This document shows positions 7,997 to 18,153 of a DNA stretch of 64,000 nt, in pieces. The DNA lies in the NCBI GenBank assembly GCA_040397235.1, contig JBBAWH010000002.1:248001-312000 (forward strand), read 5' to 3'. The notes below the pieces were generated by a model. That model was not told where the DNA came from and did no database searches. It worked only from the letters and a program-made list of their open reading frames with translations. The DNA is from Limnocylindrus sp040397235. GTDB taxonomy: Bacteria; Chloroflexota; Limnocylindria; Limnocylindrales; Limnocylindraceae. A program made the position numbers and the translations under genes. Position 1 is the first letter of the stretch. Each line of letters begins with the position of its first letter.

Positions 7997-9589
7997 ATGG
8001 CGAGAGTCAGTCACCTTCACGCTGGAGTGCTCGGGATCGTGATCCTGGCGCTCACCCTCCTTCCACCGTCGCTCACACGCGCGGCCAGCACAGATGCACT
8101 GCTAATCAGCAGCATTGCCACAGGCGGCAGCTCTGCCTCCGACGAGTACGTGGTGATCGAGGCGGTGGGCGCGGGTGGTGCAAACATTGCCGACTACGAG
8201 CTGGTCTACGCCACGGCGAGCGGTGCGACTACGCGGCGCTTGATCAGCCTTGAAGGTGCCGCGCCACTCGCCGCTGGCGCACGGTTGCTGGCCGCCAATA
8301 GTCTCGGAGCATTTGCGCTCAACGCATTCGCGACGTGGAGTGAGGGGATCGCTGCAACTGGTGGCGCCGTGCGCCTTCGTGTGCGCGCCACCCCCACGCT
8401 GATCGCTGACGCCGTTGCGTGGGGGAGCGCCACGTCGAGCGCCGGCGGCTTCGGCACCCCAACGCCAGCGGCGTCATCAACAACGATGATCGAACGACGG
8501 CGCAGTGTAGATTTGGGGCTGATCAATACGCAGAACAACAGTGCCGACTTCGCCCTTGTGCCACTCGCGCCGCCCAGCCTCACGCCTGAGGTACCAGGAA
8601 CGCCGCCGCCAACGCTGGAACCAATCCCGACTCTCACGGTCACTCCGTCACCCTCTAGCGCGCCTACGCCGACCGCCACGTCAACACCTCTCGTGCTAAC
8701 CCCAACGGAGGTTCGCGCTGCGCCGCTGAATGGAACGATCACCATGCGCGGGACAGTTTCGGCGGCACCCGGCGAACTAGCCGAGGAGCGGCTCTATTGC
8801 GTAGAGGATGGGGCGACCGGGATCGGGGCGTTTGTCCTCGCCCAGAGTGGAGATACCGACCTCGCGCGCGGCGATGTGGTGACGATTACCGGAACGCTGC
8901 TCCTGCGGCGGCAGGCACTCACCCTGACCGCCACGGCAGCGGCGCAGGTCGATGGCTGGATTGAGCCGCGAGACGGAACCAGAGTCGGGCCGCCAACGCC
9001 TGGGCCGTGGGCATGGGAGCCCTGGGAGGGTCAGGTCATTCAGGTATCGGGGACCGTGAGTGGCGCTATGAAGGATCTCGCAGCGGGCGCTCGCAGCCTG
9101 ACCCTCAGGCTGCCGGGGGGCGGGGAGCTCCTGGTTGGGCTGGGGTCGAGCCTCGTCGGTCAGGTACCGGCGGCTCTTCTGGTGCCCAAGTTAGAGATCA
9201 CGGTGCGCGGGGTGCTGCACCAGCGCTCAGGCTCTGCAGGGGGTGGGTACCGACTCTGGGCCCTGGCGGTGGGTACGAGCCGCCCGCCAGCCCCTACAAG
9301 GGTTCCAACGAGCACAATTGCGGGTACCCCGCCCACTACTCCGCCCGTGGTCGTGCTGACGATGCCGGCTGGGGCCCCCTCGATCGCCATCCCAAGCGGG
9401 GCTCAGCCGTGGTGGGTCCAGCGGGTCTCCCAGACCCTCAACGTACGTGGCGGCAGCCTCGAGCTGACAGGCCCCGGCGGGGTCAGGTTGGTCGTGCTCC
9501 CGTTGTGCGAGGAGGCACAGGCTGTGCCAGGGGCGACTCGTGCGGGGGGGAGGGTTGACCGTGCGGGGCGTGCTGCTTATCCTCAATGA
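7997..9589 (+). CDS. Secreted lamin-tail-domain protein
   Basis: About 530 residues. A signal peptide (hydrophobic 10-28, ending TRAAS) leads to a lamin-tail domain near residues 30-110 (LLISSIATGGSSASDEYVVI). A Thr/Pro-rich linker (about 190-235) is followed by two OB-fold-like stretches (TITMRGTVSAAPGE and QVIQVSGTVSG). The ATG at 7997 has GGAG six bases upstream and is preferred to the ATG at 7985. The last 20 or so residues look unnatural: after a run of seven G at about 9544-9550 a different frame gives a more protein-like tail, so a frameshift or sequencing error is possible. Probably cell-surface; exact role unknown. Confidence 0.7.
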   Translation: MARVSHLHAGVLGIVILALTLLPPSLTRAASTDALLISSIATGGSSASDEYVVIEAVGAGGANIADYELVYATASGATTRRLISLEGAAPLAAGARLLAANSLGAFALNAFATWSEGIAATGGAVRLRVRATPTLIADAVAWGSATSSAGGFGTPTPAASSTTMIERRRSVDLGLINTQNNSADFALVPLAPPSLTPEVPGTPPPTLEPIPTLTVTPSPSSAPTPTATSTPLVLTPTEVRAAPLNGTITMRGTVSAAPGELAEERLYCVEDGATGIGAFVLAQSGDTDLARGDVVTITGTLLLRRQALTLTATAAAQVDGWIEPRDGTRVGPPTPGPWAWEPWEGQVIQVSGTVSGAMKDLAAGARSLTLRLPGGGELLVGLGSSLVGQVPAALLVPKLEITVRGVLHQRSGSAGGGYRLWALAVGTSRPPAPTRVPTSTIAGTPPTTPPVVVLTMPAGAPSIAIPSGAQPWWVQRVSQTLNVRGGSLELTGPGGVRLVVLPLCEEAQAVPGATRAGGRVDRAGRAAYPQ

Positions 9590-9603
9590 CGGTGATCGTG
9601 CGA

Positions 9604-9702
9604 GGAGGCCGTTTGGCCTCCCTGCCGATCAGCGCTTGGTAACGCTACCAAGGAGGCACGTGCCCCGTTTTGGGGTCAAGGTAGATCGGAGCTCACGCTC
9701 CG
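9604..9702 (+). other. Four consecutive hairpins, possible structured leader RNA
   Basis: Four perfect short hairpins follow each other: GGAGGCC-GTTT-GGCCTCC (9604-9621), CTTGGTA-ACGC-TACCAAG (9635-9652), CCCC-GTTTT-GGGG (9663-9675) and CGGAGC-TCAC-GCTCCG (9687-9702). They fill the gap before the DUF5679-like gene, whose Shine-Dalgarno lies just after the last one. The first may end the upstream transcript; together they look like a structured 5' leader. No known RNA family recognised. Confidence 0.55.
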
Positions 9703-9721
9703 GTTTGTGGAGGTACACACG

Positions 9722-9862
9722 ATGGCCGAAGTTTATTGCGTTAAGTGCAAGGCAAAGCGCGAAGCTATTGACACGAAGAAGGTCACGATGAAGAACGGCA
9801 AGCCAGCACTCGAGGGCAAGTGCCCAGTGTGCGGCACCAAGGTCTTCAGGATCGGTGGCTGA
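9722..9862 (+). CDS. Tiny zinc-ribbon protein (DUF5679-like)
   Basis: A 46-residue protein with two CxxC pairs: CVKC near the start (6-9) and CPVC near 35-38, separated by a basic segment. The start MAEVYCVKCK and the end KCPVCGTKVFRIGG match the DUF5679 type, short zinc proteins that resemble the ribbon of topoisomerase I. The ATG has TGGAGG about ten bases upstream. It sits alone between the hairpin array and a strong hairpin at 9906. Nucleic-acid binding is likely from the family; the true role is unknown. Confidence 0.8.
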   Translation: MAEVYCVKCKAKREAIDTKKVTMKNGKPALEGKCPVCGTKVFRIGG

Positions 9863-9905
9863 TTAACAACGCGCGATCGCCGCACGGCGATTGCATAGCG
9901 GCCAA

Positions 9906-9939
9906 GCGGCCCTCGACTGGGAGACCAGTCGGGGGCCGC
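9906..9939 (+). terminator. Strong GC-rich hairpin, probable terminator
   Basis: A 15-base-pair stem (9906-9920 with 9925-9939, one G-U pair) closed by a GAGA tetraloop. It lies 43 bases after the DUF5679-like stop. There is no clear U-tract, so termination strength is uncertain. Confidence 0.55.
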
Positions 9940-9955
9940 GCCGCTTCTCGCGAGT

Positions 9956-9994
9956 TGTGAATAACTCGCCACACCACGCACGAAGTTATCCACA
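9956..9994. promoter_or_regulatory. Pair of inverted DnaA boxes
   Basis: TGTGAATAA (9956-9964; TTATTCACA on the other strand) and TTATCCACA (9986-9994) both match the DnaA box TTATNCACA perfectly and face each other 21 bases apart. They lie just upstream of the glk-gap-pgk-eno operon. No dnaA, dnaN or AT-rich unwinding region is nearby, so a regulatory or titration site is more likely than an origin. Confidence 0.55.
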
Positions 9995-10022
9995 GTGAGC
10001 TCATCGTGAGCACGGAGGATTG

Positions 10023-11071
10023 ATGACCGCCCCGTCCGCTGATGCGACCGTCCTCGCCCTCGATCTCGGCGGGACGCAGATTCGCGCAGCGGTCGTGCGC
10101 GCCGATGGTTCGCGCATCGGTCGTGCTGCAAGCGCAACTCCCGTGAGCAGCGGCCCCGCCGCCATCGTCGCTGCATGCATCAGCACGCTGCAGCAGGCAC
10201 GAGATGCGGCACGTGTCGAAGACGCAGCCGCTACCGCGCGACTTGTTGGCATCGGTATCAGCGCACCTGGTCCGATTGATCCGTGGCGTGGGATCGCCGT
10301 TGAGCCACCCAACCTCGGACCCGACTTCCCAGGCACGGATCTCGCTGGGCCGATCAGCGCGGCGCTCAACCTCCCCACGCTCCTTGAGCACGACACGAAG
10401 GTGGCGATCCTCGGTGAGCGTGCGTTCGGAGCAGGGCGTGGCATTGATGATCTGCTCTACATCACGATCAGCACCGGTCTCGGTGGCGCGGTGATCAGCG
10501 GCGGTCGCCTCTACACCGGACCAGACGACACTGGGATCGAGATCGGCCATGCGCCGATCACGCTCGATGGACCGCGCTGCGCCTGCGGTGGCATCGGGCA
10601 CCTTGAGGCGCATGCCTCAGGCGTTGCGCTCGCACGCACGGGGGGCGAGGCCGCTGCGAGCGGCGCAAGCCCGTGGCTCGCCGCCTGGCTCGCCGCGCAT
10701 CCGAAGGGGCAGATCAGCGCCAAGGAGGTCTCCGAAGGGGCTGCCGCCGGGGATCGCGTTGCCCAAGGGCTGATCGATCATGCGCTCCTGGCGATCAGCC
10801 GGGCGGTCGCCGGGTTCGTCAATGTGTTCAATCCGAGCCGCATCATCATCGGCGGCTCGTTCGCCGAGGCGCACTGGAAGACGCTCCATTCGCGTATTCA
10901 GGGGGAGATCGGCGACAATAGCTTCAAGGTTCCAGGGCGGAGAGTTTCCGTACACCCCGCCGAGCTCGGTGGGGACGTGAGCCTGGCGGGCTGCCATCCA
11001 ATGGTTGTCGGACGAATCGGCAATCCAGAGTGGGAGCGGGCCGTAGCGGTGAAATCGAAGGGGGACACTCG

Positions 11072-11075
<4 letters not shown>
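10023..11075 (+). CDS. glk: ROK-family glucokinase
   Basis: Phosphorylates glucose to glucose-6-phosphate at the entry to glycolysis; 350 residues. The N-terminal phosphate-binding motif is LALDLGGTQIRAAVV, and the sugar-site EIGHAPI is followed by the ROK cysteine cluster CACGGIGHLE; the usual last Cys of this zinc motif (GCxE) is His here. GGAGG just upstream supports the ATG at 10023. First gene of the glycolytic operon; its stop overlaps the gap start (ATGA). Other ROK sugar kinases are possible, but context favours glucose. Confidence 0.85.
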
Positions 11076-12071
<996 letters not shown>

Positions 12072-12079
<8 letters not shown>

Positions 12080-13853
12080 GCAGAAGGGGCTGTTCTCAAG
12101 GCTCCTCGGCGGTAGCGCCAAGCCAGCCCCGAAGCCCGCCCCTAAGCCGGCGGCGAAGCCGAAGAGCACACCGAAGCCCGCTGTGGCGAAGCCAGCCACC
12201 ACCCTTCCCGCCAAGAGCACGAGTGGGGCACCGCCTCAGAAGCCGGCTGGGGCGATGCTCGCCTCAAGCCGCCCAGCGAATCGGCCGCAAGTAAAGCCAA
12301 CGATCACGGGCTCCAACGGGCAGCCGCGCCCGACCGGCGCGCCACCAACGGCTCCGAGCCGACCGGCGAACCGCCCCAACGTTAAGGCCACGATCAAGGT
12401 GGGCGGAGCCTCGTCGACCGCGACGCAGGCACGGCCGGCCCCACGCCCAATTCCGCGCCCGGCAGCGCAGCAGACCGGCCCGCGCGTTATGGCACAAGAG
12501 CTCATCTCGGCGTCAGGGAAGCGCACGATTCGCGAGCTCAACATGCAGGGTCAGCGCGTGCTGCTGCGCGTCGATTTCAATGTGCCGCTCTCCGATGGGA
12601 AGATCGTTGACGACTCGCGCATTCGTGCGGCGGTGCCAACGATCAAGGCGCTCCTTGATGGCGGCGCATCGGTCGTGATCATGTCGCACCTTGGCCGACC
12701 TGACGGTCGCGTTGTTGATGGTTTACGTTTGCGACCCGCAGCAGAGCGACTCACCCAACTCGTTCGCGTCAGTGTGCCCACAACCGGTGATGCGCTTGGC
12801 GTTGGCACCGACGACGCCGTGCGTCGCTTGCGACCGGGGGAACTACTCCTACTTGAGAACGTCCGCTTCCACGCTGGTGAGGAGCGCAACGATCCAGCGT
12901 TTGCGGAGCGGCTCGCCTCATACGGCGATGTCTTCGTGAACGACGCATTCGGTGCGGCGCACCGCGCCCACGCCAGCACCGTCGGCGTCGCCGCCTACCT
13001 GCCGTCGTACGTTGGCCTGCTCATGGAGCAAGAGGTGGAAGCGCTCTCCAATCTTCTCGACAAGCCGGCGCGACCATTCGCCGCGATCGTTGGCGGTGGC
13101 AAGGTCTCGGGCAAGGTGGCCGTCCTTGAGGCGCTGATCAAGAAGGTTGACCTGCTGATCCTTGGCGGTGGTGTTGCGAATACCTTCCTTGTGGCCTCTG
13201 GCCGAAGTGTGGGGAAGAGCCTCTACGAGTCGAAGATGGTCGACGATGCGCGACGCATTATGAAGTTGGCACAGGACCGCGGCGTACGCGTCCTTCTTCC
13301 AGTTGATGGCGTGGTGGCAAAAGAGGTCACGCGCGGCACCGAGTTCAAGGTGGTCTCCGCCGACAAGCTCCCAGCGAGCTGGCACATGGTTGACCTTGGA
13401 CCAAACTCCATTGCTGCGATTCGCGAGGCGCTCGTGCCAATCAAGACCATCTTGTGGAACGGACCACTCGGCGTCTTCGAGATCCCATCGTTTGCGGTGG
13501 CCACCCGCGAGCTCGCCAAGGTTGCCGCTGAGAAGGCGGATGCCGGCGCGACTGTGGTGGTTGGCGGTGGCGACAGCATCGCCGCCCTGCGACAGCTCGG
13601 CCTCGCCGATAAGATGACGCACCTCTCCACCGGTGGCGGCGCCTCACTCGAGTTCCTTGAGGGGCGTGACCTGCCAGGCCTCGCCGTGGTGCCAACCGCC
13701 GGCTCACCCTACGAGACGCTGCCAATCGTCTACGTATCGCTCGTGAAGCCAGGGAGCAAGGTGGCAGCGAAGCGTGCAACAGCAAAGCCAAAGGCGATCA
13801 TCAAGCCATCAGCGCTTGACGACGAGGACGACGAGAGCGACACCCTGGCATGA
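12072..13853 (+). CDS. pgk: Phosphoglycerate kinase with long disordered N-terminal extension
   Basis: Transfers phosphate from 1,3-bisphosphoglycerate to ADP. The catalytic core runs from about residue 150 to 570, with LLRVDFNVPL, SHLGRPDG, FVNDAFGAAHR and the nucleotide-site GGGDSIAAL all present. The first 150 or so residues are Lys/Pro/Ala-rich and hold two copies of SRPANRPxVKxTI about 30 residues apart. A basic-then-acidic tail of about 30 residues (ending DDEDDESDTLA) follows the core. An internal ATG at 12489 has no ribosome-binding site, so the fused form is favoured; total 593 residues against about 400 in typical PGKs. Confidence 0.95.
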
Positions 13854-15145
13854 GCGACCGCATCGCCGCGATCCACGCGCGCGAGATTCTCGACTCGCGT
13901 GGCAACCCGACCGTTGAGGTGGACGTAACGCTCACTGGTGGCGCGCGCGGTCGCGCCGCTGTTCCATCGGGCGCCTCTACCGGCGCACACGAGGCGGTCG
14001 AGCTTCGCGATGGCGATAAGCGCCGATTTGGCGGCAAGGGGGTCCTTGGCGCCGTCGCCGCCGTGAACGGCGAGATCGCGCAGGCGCTCAACGGCACCTC
14101 GGTCAACGACCAACGCGCCCTTGATGGCGCACTGATCACCCTCGACGGCACGCCTGCCAAGGGTCGACTCGGCGCGAACGCCATCCTCGGTGTCTCACTC
14201 GCCGCCGCCCACGCGCGCGCCGCGCTGCACGGCCACGAGCTCTGGTACGAACTCGGCGGCGACGCCGCAGTGAAGCTCCCTGTGCCGCTGCTCAACATCC
14301 TTAATGGCGGCAAGCATGCCGAGCACTCCACCGACTTCCAGGAGTTCATGGTGGTTCCTGTCGGCGCCGCCACCTATCACGAGGCACTGCGTGCCGGCAC
14401 CGAGGTCTTCGCCGCACTCCGCAAGATCCTGCACGATCGCGGCCTTGCAACGGGTCAGGGAGACGAGGGTGGATTCGCGCCGAGCTTGCCATCGAATGAG
14501 GCGGCGCTCGATGCGCTGATGGCGGCGATTGAGGCGGCCGGGTATCGCCCTGGCGAAGAGATCGCCATTGCGATTGATGCCGCCGCAACAGAGCTCCTGC
14601 AGCCGAACGGCCACTACAAGCTCGAGCGCGAGGGGCGCACCCTGGAGAGCGGTGCGCTCGTTGATCTCTGGGCGAGCTGGGCGTCGAAGTATCCGATCAT
14701 TAGCATCGAAGATGGCCTTGCCGAAGATGACTGGAACGGCTGGGAGGCGCTGACCGCGCGCATCGGCGGCAAGGTACAGATCGTGGGCGACGACCTGCTC
14801 GCGACAAACACCCACCGCATTGAGCGCGCCATTGATGCGGGCGCTGCCAACGCGCTCCTGGTGAAGCCGAACCAGATCGGCACCCTGACCGAAACCCTCG
14901 ATGCGATTACCCTGGCACGCGGCGCCGGCTGGGCAAGCATCTTGAGCCACCGCTCCGGCGAGACAGAGGACACCACCATCGCCGACCTTGCCGTGGCCAC
15001 GAACGCGGGACAGATCAAGACCGGTGCACCTTCACGTTCGGAGCGCGTTGCCAAACTGAACCGACTCTTGCGCATTGAAGAGCAGCTCGGCGCACGAGCG
15101 ATCTATGCGGGCCGTAGCGCCTTCTCGCACGTGACCCACGCATGA
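13850..15145 (+). CDS. eno: Enolase
   Basis: Converts 2-phosphoglycerate to phosphoenolpyruvate; 431 residues, full length. The N-terminal AREILDSRGNPTVEV, the SGASTG loop, the metal-site DQEGGFAP-like GDEGGFAPS, and the C-terminal SHRSGETEDT are all conserved. Starts at an ATGA overlap with pgk and ends in an ATGA overlap with the next gene, so the operon is translationally coupled. Confidence 0.98.
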   Translation: MSDRIAAIHAREILDSRGNPTVEVDVTLTGGARGRAAVPSGASTGAHEAVELRDGDKRRFGGKGVLGAVAAVNGEIAQALNGTSVNDQRALDGALITLDGTPAKGRLGANAILGVSLAAAHARAALHGHELWYELGGDAAVKLPVPLLNILNGGKHAEHSTDFQEFMVVPVGAATYHEALRAGTEVFAALRKILHDRGLATGQGDEGGFAPSLPSNEAALDALMAAIEAAGYRPGEEIAIAIDAAATELLQPNGHYKLEREGRTLESGALVDLWASWASKYPIISIEDGLAEDDWNGWEALTARIGGKVQIVGDDLLATNTHRIERAIDAGAANALLVKPNQIGTLTETLDAITLARGAGWASILSHRSGETEDTTIADLAVATNAGQIKTGAPSRSERVAKLNRLLRIEEQLGARAIYAGRSAFSHVTHA

Positions 15146-15702
15146 GCCGCTTTGTGGACCGCGGCGCAACCGTCGCCGCCTTCGTCGGCATCGGCATGGC
15201 GCTCACCGTTGCGGTGAGCTTCTTGATGGTGATCCCGATCGATCCCGCCTACATTGTCTTCGCACCGCTCTCTGGGCTCCTCATCGGCTGGTACGGGAAT
15301 CAGCGGGCCGGTCAGCTGCGTGGTCGCCCCGGTCGCATCTTTGCGAATGCTGGGTGGAGTGGTGCAATCACCGCCGTGACCTTTGCTGCGCTCTTCCTTG
15401 CGGTGAAGCTCTTCTTCTTCTCGCTTGATCCTGGCTACCGCGACGAGAAGCAGGGCGGCTCGTTCACCTGCAAGGCGGGTCCCGAATGCGTCTACGTGCG
15501 CTATCAGGGTGCCGATGGCGGTGAGGCTGCGCTCACCGAGGCGGAAGTCACCGACGTGGCCTCATTCACCGAATGGTATTGGGATGGCCAGATGGGGACG
15601 GCGCGATTGCTGATTGGCGGCACGACACTCGCCGCACTATTAGGTGGGCTCTTCTACTGGCCGAGCGCACCGCGCGTGAAGCGCGAGGAGCCCGTCGCCT
15701 AA
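15142..15702 (+). CDS. Membrane protein of unknown function, end of glycolytic operon
   Basis: 186 residues with four hydrophobic segments (about 10-30, 34-50, 70-92 and 150-168). Between the last two is an extracytoplasmic loop with two cysteines (CKAGPEC). Coupled to eno by an ATGA overlap. No family recognised. Confidence 0.7.
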   Translation: MSRFVDRGATVAAFVGIGMALTVAVSFLMVIPIDPAYIVFAPLSGLLIGWYGNQRAGQLRGRPGRIFANAGWSGAITAVTFAALFLAVKLFFFSLDPGYRDEKQGGSFTCKAGPECVYVRYQGADGGEAALTEAEVTDVASFTEWYWDGQMGTARLLIGGTTLAALLGGLFYWPSAPRVKREEPVA

Positions 15703-15718
15703 TCGTCGTCCCGCCACA

Positions 15719-15733
15719 CTGCGCGATGCGCAG
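15719..15733. terminator. Hairpin between convergent genes
   Basis: CTGCGC-GAT-GCGCAG between the end of the glycolytic operon and the stop of rpsT; flanking CCGCC and GGCGG may extend the stem. No U-tract. Confidence 0.4.
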
Positions 15734-15757
15734 CGGGCGGTCGATCGATTCGTTCGC

Positions 15758-16216
15758 TTAGGCCTTTCGCGCCGCCTTCTTGGCAGCAGGCTTCTTGGCA
15801 GCAGGCTTCTTGGCAGCAGGCTTCTTGGCAGCAGGCTTTGCAGCAGCTGCCTCAGCCTTTGGTGCAGCAACCTTCTTCGGTGCCGACTTCTTCTTGTTCA
15901 CGACCTTCGGCATCACGCCGCCGGCGGCGGCCGCCCGGGCAGCCTTCTTGGCGAGGCGCGACTTGCGTCGGGCCGCAGCGTTCTTGTGGATGGCACCGTG
16001 CTTCGCAGCGCGGTCAAGGGCGCTCGACGCCTTGTTGACGGCGGCGGCGGTGTCGCCCTGGGTCTGACCGGTAATGATCTCGAGCGCCTTCGCCACGAGG
16101 CTCTTGGCGACGGTTCGCTGTGGCTGCTGCACCGCGTTGCGGCGGGCAGAGGCGCGAACCTCTTTTAGCGACTGTGGCGTTCGTGCACCCTTGTACGTAC
16201 GTGGGGTCTTTCCCAT
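15758..16216 (-). CDS. rpsT: Ribosomal protein S20 with long Lys/Ala-rich tail
   Basis: Small-subunit protein binding 16S rRNA. Residues 1-95 form the S20 core, with the conserved ALDRAAKHGAIHKNAAARRKSRLAKK region. The remaining 55 or so residues are a Lys/Ala/Pro tail including four exact PAAKK repeats; ordinary S20 is about 85-90 residues. GGAG lies just upstream of the ATG. It diverges from lepA, the classical neighbour. Confidence 0.93.
   Translation of the reverse strand: MGKTPRTYKGARTPQSLKEVRASARRNAVQQPQRTVAKSLVAKALEIITGQTQGDTAAAVNKASSALDRAAKHGAIHKNAAARRKSRLAKKAARAAAAGGVMPKVVNKKKSAPKKVAAPKAEAAAAKPAAKKPAAKKPAAKKPAAKKAARKA
15776..15835. repeat. Four tandem 15-base repeats inside rpsT
   Basis: Four identical copies of CTTCTTGGCAGCAGG, encoding (PAAKK)4 on the minus strand. 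Exact repeats like these can change copy number by slippage, so tail length may vary between strains. Confidence 0.9.
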
Positions 16217-16337
16217 TGGTCACTCCATCAGCTTCTGGGGCTCGGTTGAGCCTTCGGGCGATCGTAGCAGAGGCTCCGCTACGCTCCGCTCCTAGCGCCC
16301 TTCGGCGGCGCTGGCGAGAGCGTGCGATCCTTAGGCC

Positions 16338-18152
16338 ATGAGCACCATCCCGCAGTCTCGGCTGCGCAACTTCAGCATCATCGCGCACATCGACCATGGG
16401 AAGTCGACCCTGGCCGACCGCCTGCTCGAGGCGACCCACACGGTGGAGGCCCGGCTGATGACCTCGCAGATGCTTGACTCCATGGACCTGGAGCGCGAGA
16501 AGGGGATCACCATCAAGGCGCGCGCGGTGCGCCTGGACTACGTGGCGAACGATGGCCTCACCTACGGACTCAACCTGATTGACACCCCTGGCCACGTTGA
16601 CTTCGCCTACGAGGTCTCACGAAGCCTGCAGGCCTGCGACGGCGCAATCCTGGTTGTTGATGCCAGCCAGGGGATCGAGGCGCAGACGCTGGCCAACGTG
16701 CACCTGGCGATGAAGCTCGGCCTGGTGATCATTCCGGTGCTCAACAAGATCGATCTCCCCGCCGCCGACCCAGAGGCGGTGATGGGCGAGCTCGAAGAGT
16801 CACTCGCCATTCCACGGGAAGAGGTGATTCTCGCCTCAGCGAAGGCGGGGATCGGCATCGCTGAAATTCTTGAGGCGCTCGTCGCGCGCATCCCCGCGCC
16901 GAGCGGACCACTCGATGCGCCGCTGCGCGCACTCGTCTTCGACTCCCACTACGACACCTACAAGGGGGTGGTGAACTACATCCGCGTGCAAGAGGGGCGA
17001 CTCAAGGCGGGCGATCCAATTCAGATGATTGGCTCTGGTGTCACCTGTGTTCCAGTTGAGCTCGGCTACTTCCGGCCGCAACACGTGCCGGTGCAGGAGC
17101 TGGTCGCCGGCGAGGTCGGCTACATCGCCACGGGTCTCAAGAGCGTGCGCGACGCGCGCGTTGGCGACACGGTGACATCGCAGACCACACCGGCCGCTGA
17201 GCCACTCCCTGGTTACCAGGTTGCGCTGCCGCTCGTCTTCGCCGGACTGTATCCGCTGGGTGGCGAGGATTACCCGGCGCTGCGCGAAGCACTTGAGAAG
17301 TTGCACCTCAACGACGCCAGCTTCACCTTTGAGGCGGAGTCATCGGCCGCCCTCGGCTTCGGCTTCCGCTGCGGCTTCCTCGGCCTCCTGCACATGGAGA
17401 TCGTGCAGGAGCGACTCGAGCGCGAGTTCAACCTGCAGCTGATCGCCTCGGCCCCCTCCTGCAAGTACCAGGTGATGCTCAACGGCGGCAAGGGGGAGAT
17501 GCTAATTAACAACCCCGCCCAGCTGCCGAGCCCGAACCATATCGACGAGATTCGCGAGCCCTGGGTGGCCGCCTCGGTCGTAACGCCATCGACCTACATC
17601 GGCACGATTATGGAGCTCTCCACCGACAAGCGCGGCATCTTTGATGGAATGGAGTATCTCGATGAGAAGCGCGTGGTGATGCGCTTCCAGATTCCACTCG
17701 CCGAATTGATCGTTGACTACTTTGATCAACTCAAGAGCCGCACGCAGGGATACGCCTCACTCGATTACGTCGAATCCGAGTATCGCGTTGCACCACTGGT
17801 GAAGCTCGACATTCTGGTGAATGGCGAACCGGTCGACGCGCTCAGCACCATCATCCATCGCGACCGCGCGCAGAGTGCCGGCCGCAACCTCGCCGCAAAG
17901 CTGAAAGAGCTCATTCCGCGCCAGATGTTTGAGGTGCCGATCCAGGCGGCGATCGGCGGCTCCGTTATTGCGCGCGAAACCGTGAAGGCGATCCGCAAGA
18001 ACGTGCTCGCGAAGTGCTACGGCGGTGACATCACACGGAAGAAGAAGCTGCTTGAGAAGCAGAAAGAGGGCAAGGAGCGCATGAAGCGCGTCGGCTCCGT
18101 TGAGATTCCGCAGGAGGCCTTCCTCGCCGTCTTGCGCACCGACGCGGATTAA
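16338..18152 (+). CDS. lepA: Elongation factor 4 (LepA)
   Basis: Translational GTPase that acts on stalled ribosomes; 604 residues. G1 is AHIDHGKS, G3 is DTPGHVDF, G4 NKIDLPAA, and the LepA-specific C-terminal domain is complete (ending with RKKKLLEKQKEGKERMKRVG and a short tail). The ATG has no Shine-Dalgarno; GATCCT is six bases upstream. hemW follows two bases later. Confidence 0.97.
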   Translation: MSTIPQSRLRNFSIIAHIDHGKSTLADRLLEATHTVEARLMTSQMLDSMDLEREKGITIKARAVRLDYVANDGLTYGLNLIDTPGHVDFAYEVSRSLQACDGAILVVDASQGIEAQTLANVHLAMKLGLVIIPVLNKIDLPAADPEAVMGELEESLAIPREEVILASAKAGIGIAEILEALVARIPAPSGPLDAPLRALVFDSHYDTYKGVVNYIRVQEGRLKAGDPIQMIGSGVTCVPVELGYFRPQHVPVQELVAGEVGYIATGLKSVRDARVGDTVTSQTTPAAEPLPGYQVALPLVFAGLYPLGGEDYPALREALEKLHLNDASFTFEAESSAALGFGFRCGFLGLLHMEIVQERLEREFNLQLIASAPSCKYQVMLNGGKGEMLINNPAQLPSPNHIDEIREPWVAASVVTPSTYIGTIMELSTDKRGIFDGMEYLDEKRVVMRFQIPLAELIVDYFDQLKSRTQGYASLDYVESEYRVAPLVKLDILVNGEPVDALSTIIHRDRAQSAGRNLAAKLKELIPRQMFEVPIQAAIGGSVIARETVKAIRKNVLAKCYGGDITRKKKLLEKQKEGKERMKRVGSVEIPQEAFLAVLRTDAD

Positions 18153-18153
18153 C

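Noticed and set aside
9956..9994. Replication origin
   Set aside because: Two DnaA boxes only, no AT-rich region and no dnaA, dnaN, rpmH or gyrase genes in the window; kept as a regulatory site.
15776..15835. CRISPR-like repeats
   Set aside because: Contiguous coding repeats with no spacers, encoding PAAKK units in S20.
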